Shown in pieces: positions 48,435-58,924 of a stretch of DNA of 64,000 nucleotides; the first letter of the stretch is position 1, and each line of letters opens with the position of its first letter. The notes beneath the pieces are model-generated. The model had not been told where the DNA came from. It made no database searches and saw only the letters and a list, made by a program, of their open reading frames with translations. This DNA is from Enoplolaimus lenunculus. Taxonomy: Eukaryota; Nematoda; Enoplea; Enoplida; Thoracostomopsidae. A program made the translations under genes and the position numbers. Location of the stretch: positions 186,001 through 250,000 of the forward strand of contig JASANG010000135.1 in the NCBI GenBank assembly GCA_030248215.1. Direction: 5' to 3'.

Positions 48435-48685
48435 TGACCCATATAAAGATCAGGTGCGGAACGTTTTTCTGTGGGACTAGAATAGAATAAGCTCAAAGAT
48501 TTAGATAAATTTTTTGCTTTGCTTAGGCTTAGGCTTAAGTTTAGGAATATGCTCATTCTTACGCTTAGGTTTAGGCTTACGCTTAGGAATAAACTCATTC
48601 ATACGCATAGGCTTAGGCTTAGGTTTAGGTTTAGGCTTAGGAATATGCTTATACTACTGTTCCGGCCCTGTTCTATACATGGGCC
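48435..48685. mobile_element. Family B MITE, long TTAGGC array
   Basis: GACCCATATAAAGATCAGGT to CTGTTCTATACATGGGCCC-like end. Contains several TTAGGC/TTTAGG runs near 48530 and 48605-48640. Confidence 0.75.
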
Positions 48686-48859
48686 CAAAAAGCAGTTAAA
48701 GATAGCAATTGAAAAAATTTTACATTTTCAAAGTAAATGTTTTTTAACGTTTGCAAAACACCACTTAAAACATCAATAGAAACGTATTTTTAAAATACGA
48801 AAAGCGTTTTGTCTTTTTGACACAATTGTTTCTAGTAAAATTGAAGAACAAAAACTAAC

Positions 48860-51117
48860 CGGACACTTGAAAGGTTTATATCCGGATTGCTCGTTTAAAT
48901 GTCGTGTAAGTTCGTTTTTGTGGGCAAACGCAACCGGACACAGCTCACATCTATGCGGTTTTTCGCCTGAAAACAAACATGAGCAAATAACTGGGTTGAA
49001 TTAGTCTTGTATTAACAACATTGGCGACGCTAGAGGAGTATGCCAGCCAGACTCGGCAATATATATAGAACAGGTCTGTAACATAAGCCAAATCCCTAGT
49101 GTAAGGATAAACCTATGCCTAATCCTAAGCCTAAGCGAAAGCAAAAAAAATAGTCTAAAGCATAAGCTCAATCTCAGGGCCGGAGCAGCCACCCCTACCC
49201 CGATTTTGGCGAGGCCCCACTCCTAAAGGGGCCCCCACCCTAAACACTCGACAAAAAAACCCGCCGAAGTTTTGAAATGCATCAGTCTAAAGCTTTAACT
49301 TACTCTTTTCTAGTCAGACAGAAAAACCTACTGCCCCTGATCTTTATATGGGCCCACTTTGTTAACAGTTGTAGCCTTGTTGGAATCAATTAATTTGTGT
49401 TCAGAACACGGATCGAACAGAGAAGAAATACGATGTTGTTTCAAAATTATCAAATTATTTCAATTTTTGCCATTATTAATAAATATGGATCCCATATGAT
49501 GTCATTGACTATACAATCAAAACTGAATGAAAAAATTGTCAGTTAGTATCTACAACCTTAATAACTCATATAGCATACTATGAGCAACTAAATACAAGTA
49601 ATATACGAGCAACACAGCCACTGTGAGAAGTGTTCAACAATTCTAACGTATATGCGCAGTGCAAAATCTCCACAAGACGTGAGAGCCCCCTCGGACTCGA
49701 GCGTCAAGCTCCTATAGCTGAGTGGTCATCGTAAACGCCTCCCACTCGAGAGACTGGTGATCGAAACTTACCTTGAACTTACATCTCATAAATCTGAAAT
49801 TGAAAATATTCATGTGACAAAGGGTTAAAGTTTTCACATTTCCTTTATCAGCTTTTACGTTTTTAATCCCGTTGTCTAAAACCAGATATTACGTACCTGT
49901 GTGAGTTCGAAAATGTTCTTCTAAACTGGAATACTTTGCAAATTGTTGTGAACATTCTACAATGTAGACTATTAAACTTGATGCACATTGACGGCCTGCT
50001 TACTAAAGCCAAAGCTTTAACCTAAACTTAAGCCTAAGCCTAAGCCTAAAAACGAACCTATTGATTCATATAGTAAAAGCCAAAGATACCGTAATACGTG
50101 CCCACATTAAGTATGTATGCGAAAAATTCTTGGAAATGATGCGACTGTATTATAATCATAGAGGTCTACCCACAGGGAGACCGGAAGCTTGGGACTTGGA
50201 GACTGTGGCGTAGGGTTAGGATTAGGCTTAGGTTTAGGTTTAGACTTCAGTTATAGTGAACAACGTTTTTTTCGGAAAGCGGAAGAAAGACAAGTTGAAA
50301 AATATGTACCAGTGTTTCAACAAATGCAAAACTGTTAATGGATGCGAAACCTGATGCCAAAATGGGCCCATGTAAAGATCAGGGGCGGAACGTTTTTCCG
50401 TAGGACTAGAAAAGAGTAAGCTTAAGTTTTAAACTAAATTTTTTGTCCGGCTTAGGCTTAGGCTTTTAGGCTTAGGAATATGCCTATAATACTGTTCCGC
50501 ATCTGTTCTTTACACAGGCCTCAAAATGATACTAAAAGAATCGTATGACTGCTTTTCCAAGTACTGATCAAGCCGATTATTTATGGACACATCATTTCGA
50601 GTGTTACTTCAAGGTCGTACCCATGGGGGGTCACTGCGGAGCGATGCCCCCCCCCCCCGAAACATGGTTGGTACTCCCCAAATAGACTCAGCCACACATT
50701 GTGATAAAAATTGAATTTTCGATACAAGGGGCCCCCAAAATTATTTGGTGCGTCCCAAATAGAATTTTCCGCGGACGTCTCTGAGTTTACTTTGAAGATT
50801 TTTAAACGATATTCAAGCCCGTAGCCAGCTCATCTTGCTAGGGGGCTAAAAAAATTTTCAAGAGGGGCATATAACAGGATTCGTCAACTTACAAGTAAGC
50901 ATTTTCTACGCGGGGCCAGAATTTTTCCTACGGGGCGGGAGGCTGAGCTCCATTGGGCCAACCATAGCTACGGGCCTAACGATATTTAATAAAAGCGTGA
51001 CATACCTGCACCGTTTGAGGTTGGCATTTTACAAACAAACGGTTTTGGATCGCCTGGAATATGCCCGTATGGCTCCGGAATGTCACATGAGCGAACGGCA
51101 TCCGCTAAGTTATTCAT
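48860..51117 (-). CDS. KLF/Sp-like C2H2 zinc-finger gene, diverged tandem paralogue, 3' end not found
   Basis: Three exons on the minus strand: 51006-51117, 49897-49956, 48860-48966. Exons 2 and 3 are 60 and 107 nt, exactly as in the neighbouring gene at 54555-58523, and with the same phases. The first exon gives a 37-residue start and ends KPFVCKMPTSNGA, so Cys-x9-Cys spans the first intron; finger 1 continues CSQQFAKYSSLEEHFRTHT. Finger 2 is CELCPVAFAHKNELTRH but its last zinc-binding His is replaced (HLNEQSG instead of H-x3-H). The exon ends KPFKCP before a GTTAGT donor; the expected third-finger exon was not found downstream. A stop (TGA) lies in frame upstream of the ATG. Expected role if functional: nuclear DNA binding; it may instead be decaying. 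Confidence 0.65.
49067..49351. mobile_element. Family B element carrying an unrelated insert
   Basis: GAACAGGTCTGTAACATAAG, then CCTAAG units and AAAAAAAATAGTCTAAAGC on the left; CTTTAACTTACTCTTTTCTA and GATCTTTATATGGGCCC on the right. Between them sits about 110 bp (GGGCCGGAGCAGCC, GAGGCCCCACTCC, GGGGCCCCCACCC) of another GC-rich repeat. It lies in intron 2 of the smaller zinc-finger gene. Confidence 0.55.
49695..49765 (+). mobile_element. tRNA-like SINE remnant
   Basis: CTCCTATAGCTGAGTGGTCA resembles an A box; ACTGGTGATCGAAACTT resembles a weak B box. Lies in intron 1-2 space of the smaller zinc-finger gene, downstream of its exon 2. No acceptor-stem pairing is visible, so not a tRNA gene. 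Confidence 0.4.
50365..50520. mobile_element. Family B MITE with near-exact 8-bp duplication
   Basis: GGGCCCATGTAAAGATCAGG to TGTTCTTTACACAGGCC. Flanks CCAAAATG and TCAAAATG agree at 7 of 8 bases. Inserted in intron 1 of the smaller zinc-finger gene. Confidence 0.88.
50818..50979. mobile_element. Family H element
   Basis: GCCCGTAGCCAGCTCATCTT on the left and CATAGCTACGGGCC on the right; near the ends GATATTCAA and GATATTTAA form an approximate duplication. C/G-run rich, in intron 1 of the smaller zinc-finger gene. Confidence 0.55.
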
Positions 51118-52220
51118 GATAAGTTTTCAAGTAAAGTGTTTATTTTATATTTTCAGCTTAAAAATACGGCAGTTGTACCTGTGAATAGTTCGTGATTTCG
51201 TATGCTCAACGAAACCACCAACTCCGCGTTTCAGGTCCGTTTCCAATGACGCTTATATCGCTCTGGTTCAATAACTGCAGTCGTTTTCCCCTTTATTCCC
51301 CCCAGCACCGCGATAAAGCCATACACCAGTAAAGCACCAGTACCGAATATGACAAATATACAAGTAATATGCGTATACTGCGGACCTTATTATTCTCCGA
51401 AGATGCCGAATGTTCCTTTGTTAGGTGCTTTCCGCACGTCAACTACGATACTCCTTAACCCTGTTGTTCCACTAAGTCACCAGCTCACACTGTACAAAAC
51501 AAATGCAAACGTAACGTGACAAAACCCTTATACTCTGTAAATCCCCAAATAACCGCAAAATCCCCAAGTAAATCCCAAGTATCTCCAGCCGAAACTAGCC
51601 CCGCTAGAATCGACTTATCCCAAATAACTCCAATAAACCCCAAGTACTCCTTAACACATTCCCCAAGTAATTTCGGTTTTCCCCTGGTACTGCCCGAAGG
51701 CTCCGCGCTATGCGCTTTTATAACGATTCCCTGGTTATGCTGTTTTCACCGTGCTCACATTGAGCTACCGTGACTCTGGTTCCGTTTAAACACCTTTCTG
51801 CCTAAGTCGCCCGTACGCCGTTTAGCAACGCCTAAGCCTAACATAAGTTCTAAGAGAGACTAGGCGGAGCCGGGGACTCCCGTAAGGTGTGGATTTAGGT
51901 TTGGTTTTAGTTTTGTTTTAGAGCCACAAACGGATGGTTATTAATGTTGCATACAAAAGTAATGCAATTACGGGTAACTGCAAACACGCGGTTCAGCCTG
52001 GTATGGAGCACGAAAATTTGTGAACCGAAAATGCTCATGGACTGCAAGCGGACGGTGCCCCCGCGCCGCCATTTGCAAGCTTTAAACCAGTGAGTTTCCA
52101 AATATGGACATATACTAATATATTTTATCTGAATAGATTCGTATCTGAATGATGTATATATAAACAATTCAAATTAAAAAGTTTATTATATACAAAATTT
52201 TTACACATTCATATTTATAC

Positions 52221-52517
52221 ATGTCGTAGGCCAATCTGGTATCCAGGCCAATTACTAATTGCCCGAGGCCAATCTGCTATTTTGCCTAATAGCAGTTTCG
52301 ACTAGGATAAACTGCTATTTAAAGATACAGACCAATCAGATTTCATTATTTGAACAAGCGTAGTACCGTTAAACCAATCAGCGTTGGTTTTACATCACTG
52401 TTGTTTCGCTACATCTTACAATCGCTCTTTGGCCTAAGCCAATGAGATATTTGGTCAGAATTGTAGACTGGACTAGACCAATTGGTAATTCACCTGAATA
52501 GCAGATTGGCCTACGAT
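52221..52517. mobile_element. Family G element, complete
   Basis: ATGTCGTAGGCCAATCTGGT on the left and its complement AGCAGATTGGCCTACGAT on the right. Interior CAATCAGATTTCATTATTTG and CATCTTACAATCGCTCTTTGG. Non-coding. Confidence 0.75.
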
Positions 52518-52669
52518 ATATAAAGAAGATATAATTCTACAATGAAATGTTTGTTTTTCATTGTAACCAGTAAACTATTAAACTTTTTACAGCAGCGTTC
52601 TCAGCTGAGCGTTTAGGTGCTAGGAACATGGCAAATATTGCCAGTTCCTAGCAGGTTTTAAGAATATAT

Positions 52670-53705
52670 ATATATATTATTAGACATTCTGTGGTCCATA
52701 CACTAAGGAACAACAACAGCAGTAACAACGTCATTTAAAAATTTTAAATTCAAAATTGGAGGTTTGAATATTTAATTTTGGTGATTTTTTCTAATTATTA
52801 TAGACTCGAGGATTTGAAGACCGAGATTCGATCTAAACCTTTGTGTCTGCGGTACCGAAGCGGCAAGAATAGAAAAATCTTGAAAAGAACAAGGATGGCC
52901 GGTTTTTGAACAGTGATCTGATACAGCAGAACGCAATTTCAAGCTGGAATTTGTGGGAGCCAGGGTACGATCCGATAACTGCATGTGCTCACATACTCGT
53001 CGAAACATTTGTCGGTTGGTAGAACCAACATAGTCCAGCTGGCAACTGGAACATTCAAAATTATAGACGACATTAGAGCGCAGCAGTTCCGGTATCGAGT
53101 CCCACAGGGGTACGTTTTATTGTGTTGAAACTACCCTTTTTTGGATCTCATTCGTTTTACTTGAAACAAAATTTATTCAATGTGTTTAATCGTTGTTTTG
53201 GGGAAAAAAACATACAATTACGTATTGTTTTTTATAACCATAGGAAAATCCGTTCCTTCTTTAAAGTCAAGGACTCGATACCGGAACTGCTGCGCTCTAA
53301 TGTCGTCTATAATTTTGAATGTTCCAGTTGCCAGCTGGACTATGTTGGTTCTACCAACCGACAAATGTTTCGACGAGTATGTGAGCACATGCAGTTATCG
53401 GATCGTACCCTGGCTCCCACAAATTCCAGCTTGAAATTGCGTTCTGCTGTATCAGATCACTGTTCAAAAACCGGCCATCCTTGTTCTTTTCAGGATTTTT
53501 CTATTCTTGCCGCTTCGGTACCGCAGACACAAATGTTTAGATCGAATCTCGGTCTTCAAATCCTCGAGTCTATAATAATTAGAAAAAAATCACCAAAATT
53601 AAATATTCATACCTCTAATTTTGAATTTAAAATTTTTAAATGACGTTGTTGCTGCTGTTGTTGTTCCTTAGTGTATGGACCACAGATTGTCTTATAATAG
53701 TTATT
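52670..53705. mobile_element. Penelope-like retroelement end in inverted-repeat form
   Basis: Two arms of about 430 bp, 52670-53102 (minus) and 53271-53705 (plus), are nearly identical complements around a 168-bp spacer. The right arm with the spacer holds the open frame at 53122-53643. Partial inverted copies at the ends are a known habit of Penelope-like elements. The arm ends in GTATGGACCACAGA, and that word recurs at 53748 before a TA microsatellite. Confidence 0.75.
53122..53643 (+). CDS. Penelope-like element: GIY-YIG endonuclease C-terminal part
   Basis: A 173-residue open frame. [20 protein letters not shown] is the diagnostic GIY-YIG start as it appears in Penelope-like elements (Y-x10-YVGSTNR with CSSC before it), followed by RVCEHM and, near the end, [19 protein letters not shown] and [11 protein letters not shown], all typical spacing for this domain. 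The reverse-transcriptase part is missing upstream, so this is a 5'-truncated copy. The minus-strand arm (52772-53102) encodes the same peptide again from VVYNFEC to the end with very few differences. Confidence 0.82.
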   Translation: MLKLPFFGSHSFYLKQNLFNVFNRCFGEKNIQLRIVFYNHRKIRSFFKVKDSIPELLRSNVVYNFECSSCQLDYVGSTNRQMFRRVCEHMQLSDRTLAPTNSSLKLRSAVSDHCSKTGHPCSFQDFSILAASVPQTQMFRSNLGLQILESIIIRKKSPKLNIHTSNFEFKIFK

Positions 53706-53749
53706 TTCTATATCTATATATATATAGATATATATAGATGTATACACTA

Positions 53750-53758
53750 TGGACCACA

Positions 53759-53829
<71 letters not shown>

Positions 53830-53870
53830 TATATAGATATATATCTATATATATCTATATATTCCTAAGC
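53750..53870. repeat. TA dinucleotide microsatellite
   Basis: Over 30 consecutive TA units followed by GATATA variants. It directly adjoins the Penelope-like 3' end. Confidence 0.95.
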
Positions 53871-53960
53871 TTAAGCAGAGAATATGGTCTGAAATCTAAG
53901 CCTACTCTTTACTGCAGATCCGCCAAAAAACGGTCTGACTTAAAAGTAACGTGGACCAAG
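53864..53960. mobile_element. Family C right-part fragment
   Basis: TTCCTAAGCTTAAGCAGAG, GAAATCTAAGCCTACTCTTT and CTTAAAAGTAACGTGGACC. Confidence 0.5.
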
Positions 53961-54034
53961 TTTACTAATGGTTGGTTCAAAAGTTACATGACACATTTGC
54001 TATATACTTTTGAGAATATGAACAATAAACATAT

Positions 54035-54328
54035 ATGTCGTAGGCCAATCTGCTATTCAGGTGAATTACCAATTGGCCTAAACAGTCTGCTTTTCGAAGC
54101 AAACAGCAGTTTGGCCTGGACCACTTTGCGATTGTGACATTTCGCAAAACAACAGTGATATAATACCAACGCTGATTGGTTAACGGTATTACGTCTGCGA
54201 AATAATCAAATTTGATTGGTCTATTAGTTTGATAGCAGTTTAGCCTAGGCGAAACTGCTATTACTTAAAATAGCAGAATGGCCTTGGCCAATTAATAATT
54301 GGCCTGAATAGCAGATTGGCCTACGACA
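54035..54328. mobile_element. Family G element, complete
   Basis: ATGTCGTAGGCCAATCTGCT and right end GCAGATTGGCCTACGACAT, perfect inverted repeats of about 19 bp. Interior is the reverse of the 52221 copy (CAAATTTGATTGGTC). Confidence 0.8.
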
Positions 54329-54554
54329 TATACAAAGCAGAACCCGTTTACAAAGCATATGTAGCCAAGAATCTCTGATTATTCTTTTAGCTACATTTAT
54401 ATATATACATTTATATACATACATACATACATATATATCCTCCAAGTCACTTCCAGGTTACGTCATTAGGTATGCGACAACCATTGTATTATCTTATTGA
54501 TTTTGAAAATTGTATTTTGAAATTTCAAATTTCCATTCGCTTTTAAGATACAAA

Positions 54555-57500
54555 TCAAACGATTTTTGGCCGACGACGTTTGGCATTTTTACTGATCAGA
54601 GGCATAATCAGTGCTGCGTCCGCGGCGTGAACCGTACTCACATGTTTTGACAGATGGCACGTCCTGCCGAAAAATCTGCCGCAAGCCTGAAACAAGACAA
54701 AACTAAAAAGTTACGCGTCGTCGTCAGCAGTAGTGGATATAGAAATTTTTCATTATAGACGCACAATATGTGTTTTATGAAAAATATACGCGAGCGAAAC
54801 GAGCGAGAAAGAACATTATTTTCGTAAAAGAAAATTGAAAATTTGCATGTACGGACGTTACAATTTTGCGATATATACTTTTATGATGGGGTGCGCGCCC
54901 TACACCCCTATTCTGAATCTGCGCTGGTAGTCAGGATTTTGGTTTGAAAAAGGGCTCAGGGCTCTTGGTTAAGCGGACTACGAGACTCTTCTGATCCTTA
55001 ACCGAAGAATCCTAAGATTTGACATTGACCGGCACTATTATATAGAACATCTTACCGGACATTTGTGCGGTTTAGCTCCGGTATGTTGTTGATGATGACG
55101 TGTCAGTTCGTGAGACCGGGCAAAAGCCCTCGTGCACAGCTTGCATCGAAACGGACGTTCCCCTGGAACCAATTAATTTAAGCTCAACTTAAGGTTTGTT
55201 TTTAGGCATGAATGGGTCTGTAGAATAAGATTTAGGAATAGTTATTTTATTTGATAGCACTGTAGTTTTGGTCAATGTAAAGAATAGGGGCGGAACAGTA
55301 TTACAAGTATATTCTTAAACCTAAACCTAAGCCTAAGCGTAACAATGAGGATATTCCTAAGCGTAAGCCTGAGCCTAAGCCAAGTTAAAAATTAGTCTAA
55401 ATCTTAAGCTTACTCTATTGCAGTCCACAGAAAAACGTTCCGTCCCGGATCTTTACATGGGTCGTAGTTTTTATAGCTTATTGTAAAACTTAAATTCTAC
55501 AAATATATATCTAATGTATATATAAGCATGTCGCTGGGCAAATTGCTATGTGGAGTATTTTGCTATACCGAAGCCAGAACGACGAGTAACCAAATGACCT
55601 TTTGCATTCTATTGTACTACTATTCTATTGCTTAACTCCTGCACTCGCTGATAGCCGGTTGTTGAAAATATTCATGTGAGAAAAGGTTAATTATTAATAC
55701 CTGTATGTGTTCGAAAATGTTCAGTTAAATGGCAGCGCTTCTTGTACGCGTTGTTGCAAACTGAAAACAAAACCAAAATTAGATTTACAAGCAGGGGTCG
55801 AAGATTAATTTTGTTGACAATCTTGCAGCTTAGGGGGCATGGGCCCGGAGCCAAGGGGGGGAGGGGATCAGCCCCTCTGGAAAAATTTTGGCCCCACTAC
55901 AAAATTTTCAACTTGCTTGTAACTCATTGAAAACCTTTGAATGCCGCTCCTGACAAATTTTTTAGCCCCCATAGTAAGGTGAGCTGGCTACGGGCCTTGG
56001 GGGGGGTCAGCATTTCAATTTCTGCTTCGGGTACTGTCATATTGTGAAAGGGTCCAGCACGGGAACGGCAGTCCTCCTGTGAACATCAGTACGTTTTGTA
56101 AATTTTAAAGCATTGGCGGAAGTTCAAACATTGGCAGATTTGGTTTTGGGCTGTGGGGTGCGTGAACCGATTTTACCTGATCCAGTTTTTGTGATCATTT
56201 GACAAACAAACGGTTTAATAGCTCCGGTATCGTAGCGAAAATTCAGTTGTTTGCATGACGTCATCTGTGACGGCAACAACACCAACCCACGATCGTCGTT
56301 TTGCATGCTTATATCTGTCCCCTGACAGTTGACCAATGCAACGCCTGTCTGGTAGACAGAACCTGTTTTGCAGACAGCATTCGTCTGGTAGCCAGACGCC
56401 GTTCCCACGGTCTGTCCAGACAGGATGGAGTTAGTCTGGTAGGCAAACGTTGTTCCCACGGTCTGTCCCGACTGAATAGCGTTAGACTGGAAACCAGACG
56501 CTGTTCCTACGGTGCGTCTAGATTGGCTGTATCCGGTTAGACGTCGCTCTGTCTGAAACAAATCATGAGAAGCGCTAGGAACAGATATCTGGGAGGGAGA
56601 CTCATGTTTCACCGTGCCTAGCTGTGTCCTTATGGCCTCAGGCGATCCCTGGATGGTGTACAACGAATTTTCCATTCCTGAATTGAACATCAGCTGTGCT
56701 TCGGATCGGATGGCACCCATGGGTTCTGATTTCGTCGCAGCCGGCGACATGTTTCCGCTACCCGTAGGAACTGGTTGATCAGTATAGAAGTATGACAAAT
56801 TTCCAGGGGGAACCATAGGCAGATGCCTCGCTGAGGGTCGCCCAGGCGCCATTTCAAAGGAATTTTCTTGGGTGGTAGCCGTTGCGCATGGTAGTGCGAT
56901 AGCGTATCGGCGTTGACTTAAACTACCCATTGCAGTTGCAGCCAGAATTGCTTTAGCAATTTGTTCCGGCAGTTCTGTTGACAGGCGGTGTAAATCTGCG
57001 AAAGGCTGTGTGGATGTCCAAGGAAACGAACAGACTGGTTGCGATGGATGCGACGTACAGTTGGCTGGACTAAGTTCTCCAACTGCTGACGACCGGCTTG
57101 AAAGCTCAGGTCTAGCCTGAGGGGCGTCAGTCGGCTGAGAATGGATGTTGGGGCTGATTTCTGATTCGATGACGCAAGCGTGAGAATTTGGACGGCGGTC
57201 GAATTGTATTGGTTGGTTTAGCTGGTTGTGAAGTAAGTCTTCTCGACTCCCAATTTGCTGGTAAGTAGCCGAAGAAGGGTTGCTACGATTTTCGCTGTTT
57301 TCACCGTGGCTGTTCCAATTCACATTTTCCTCTCTATTCTCTAGCGTTTGTACGTTTCCTTCTGTGACGACGTTGGTATTTGAGTATCCCATAGCACCTT
57401 CTGGACAGCTTGCTGTGCTGCTCGGAGGTTCGTGACGCTCGTCCGTACCTCCCAGGCTTTCTGAATTTGCACCAAGTTCAATACAACCCGCATCTGAGCG

Positions 57501-58523
57501 ATAATCGATCGATTCTAATTGGTCAATTTCCAGCGCAGTTACCTGCCCTTCTGGATTAACAAATTGAATTAAGCTACCACGTCGAGTTCCGCTATCGTAG
57601 CTTATATTTGATTCGCTCTCTTGAATTGAGTTCAATTTTGATTGGTCGATCATTTGTCCAATAGCAGGCGGTGCTGGTGCATTCTTAATTGTTTCCAACT
57701 CTGAATTAGGGATGTCTGTTGCTTTCTGAACGTAATTCAGTGGCTCGATTAAGCTCGAATTGCAGTTATCAAAAGGACTCGCACACTTAATCGTTTCAAA
57801 CTGGCCGACCATGGTTTCGAAATATCCATTAGACTGCGGTGACATAACTCCTCCGTCGGGCCATGTACCATGACCGTGAACGGAACTATTCGAACTACAG
57901 TAACCGTGTGGAGAGTGGCTGTAGTCACCTGCGCTTACAGTACGCCCAATGAAACCGCTGGATACTTGCATTTCATTGGATAATTCTGTGTTGCCATTCT
58001 GATCAGCTGCGATTTGACTGGCTGGCTCCGGAGCTTTATTGTAAAAAGTATCCAATTCCTTGCTGTCTGGCCTGAATACCTTCGCTGGTTGATAGTAATC
58101 GTCACTGGTAAGGGTAATTGCTCTTCGTCTGCTTAATAGTACTGGCCCTCGGCGTGATTGGCCTAAATCGCTAGATTCATCGCGGTGTCGAGAAAACGCG
58201 TTTAAAAATCGCGCAAACCTGAGTTGATCGTCCGGGTTTAATTCGGTGGCACCATTTGCACTGCTGTTAGATTTTGTTACCTCTCGGACACGACCATGGT
58301 CGTCAAAGTTTGTTGGGGCTGAAGAATTTGGGAACTGATATCTTGCGGTCGCATTTCCGAGAGGGGAACTGTCAAGCTTCTCAGAACCAAATGCGGAAGG
58401 GGCATTGGCCATTGATGTAACTGGGGGTGTCAGTGATTCGTTTGGTAGTTCTTGAAACACCATGCATGCGCTCACTCGAGGGTGATACAGTTGCTCGATG
58501 GGCAGAAACGGTTCTGTCATGAT
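54555..58523 (-). CDS. KLF/Sp-like C2H2 zinc-finger transcription factor, complete, 880 aa
   Basis: Coding exons 5' to 3': 56177-58520, 55701-55760, 55056-55162, 54555-54686; phases agree, 881 codons with stop. Residues 1-770 are low-complexity and Ser/Asn/Gln/Pro-rich, like an activation or repression region, with three 17-residue TVGT-x8-SGQ-type repeats before the fingers. Three C-terminal fingers follow: finger 1 KPFVC-x9-C then [17 protein letters not shown]; finger 2 [20 protein letters not shown]; finger 3 HKCPACGRFF then [14 protein letters not shown]. Linkers are HTGERPF and HTGAKPH. DNA-contact positions -1/3/6 read K-H-E, R-E-R and R-H-K, close to Sp1 (K-H-A, R-E-R, R-H-K), so a GC-box or CACCC-type site is inferred. 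A basic tail (KRRRPK) may be a nuclear signal. The Cys-Cys spacing in finger 1 (9, against the usual 4) is odd. An acceptor (TTTCAG) lies 3 nt before the ATG. Confidence 0.88.
55270..55463. mobile_element. Family B MITE in a zinc-finger intron, exact 8-bp duplication
   Basis: GGTCAATGTAAAGAATAGGG to GATCTTTACATGGGTC. Flanked by GTAGTTTT at 55262-55269 and 55464-55471. Sits in the intron between finger exons 2 and 3 of the larger gene. Confidence 0.92.
55846..55999. mobile_element. Family H element in a zinc-finger intron
   Basis: GGGCCCGGAGCCAAGGGGGG on the left and GAGCTGGCTACGGGCC on the right; interior GAAAAATTTTGGCCCCACTA and CTTGCTTGTAACTCATTG. Located in intron 1 of the larger gene. 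Confidence 0.7.
56380..56540 (-). repeat. In-frame 51-bp repeat coding 17-residue units
   Basis: GTTCCCACGGTCTGTC occurs at 56401 and 51 bp later at 56452, with a third degenerate unit. The units code [22 protein letters not shown] and [11 protein letters not shown], each followed by a short variable part. Lies about 50 residues before finger 1. Confidence 0.85.
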
Positions 58524-58924
58524 CTGAAATTACATGGCTTACTGAAAGGGTAATGTTCATAGATACCGGTATAGGTATATATGAGCAAGAAGGTGCAGCG
58601 GTATGCCATAAGTTGTTAAATAAATTTTTATATAAATCAGGCTACACGTATATATACGCCGTAGGCTTAATCTACAATTCAGGCCAGTTCAATTCGCCAA
58701 TACCTACTATTCTGCTGAAACGAACAGTGGACCTTGTTGGAGTATTTGTGTTTCAGTTCAGATTTTATTATATATCCACGATTGATATTTGGTGTATACT
58801 GTAGCTACCTGAATAAGAATGGGTGACTGATTCGCGTATCCCGGAGGGTTCCCAGTTGTTATTCCACTACAGACCACCGTTACATTTTTTAATTTAACCC
58901 ATGTCAGCTGGGCTCATTTTTTAT

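Larger units (their letters stand above)
24942..48859. other. 24-kb repeat-rich interval without a supportable gene
   Basis: Between the RAE1 start and the 3'-most recognised exon of the smaller zinc-finger gene. I found no exon with family similarity. Most of it is MITE-like DNA listed below. Blocks without an assigned family include about 27470-27890, 28090-28550, 29000-29560, 32900-33460, 34560-35380, 38000-38860, 40860-41620 and 47170-47460. Confidence 0.6.
51118..54554. other. Interval between the two zinc-finger genes
   Basis: No coding exon recognised. It contains two family G elements, the Penelope-like inverted repeat and a TA microsatellite. The stretch 51130-52200 has an open frame at 51516-51773 with CCCCAAGTA-type repeats and no family similarity; it probably includes the promoter of the smaller gene. 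Confidence 0.5.

Noticed and set aside
48773-48859. Read-through of the smaller zinc-finger gene's exon 3 to a stop at 48773
   Set aside because: The tail after KPFKCP has no finger pattern and the GTTAGT donor sits where the larger gene also splices; kept only as a possibility.
51516-51773. An 85-codon open frame between the zinc-finger genes
   Set aside because: CCCCAAGTA-rich low-complexity sequence without similarity, splice or codon support.
52670-53870. Hammerhead ribozyme in the Penelope-like end
   Set aside because: Known in that family, so I looked for CTGATGA and GAAA core words in both orientations and did not see a convincing set.
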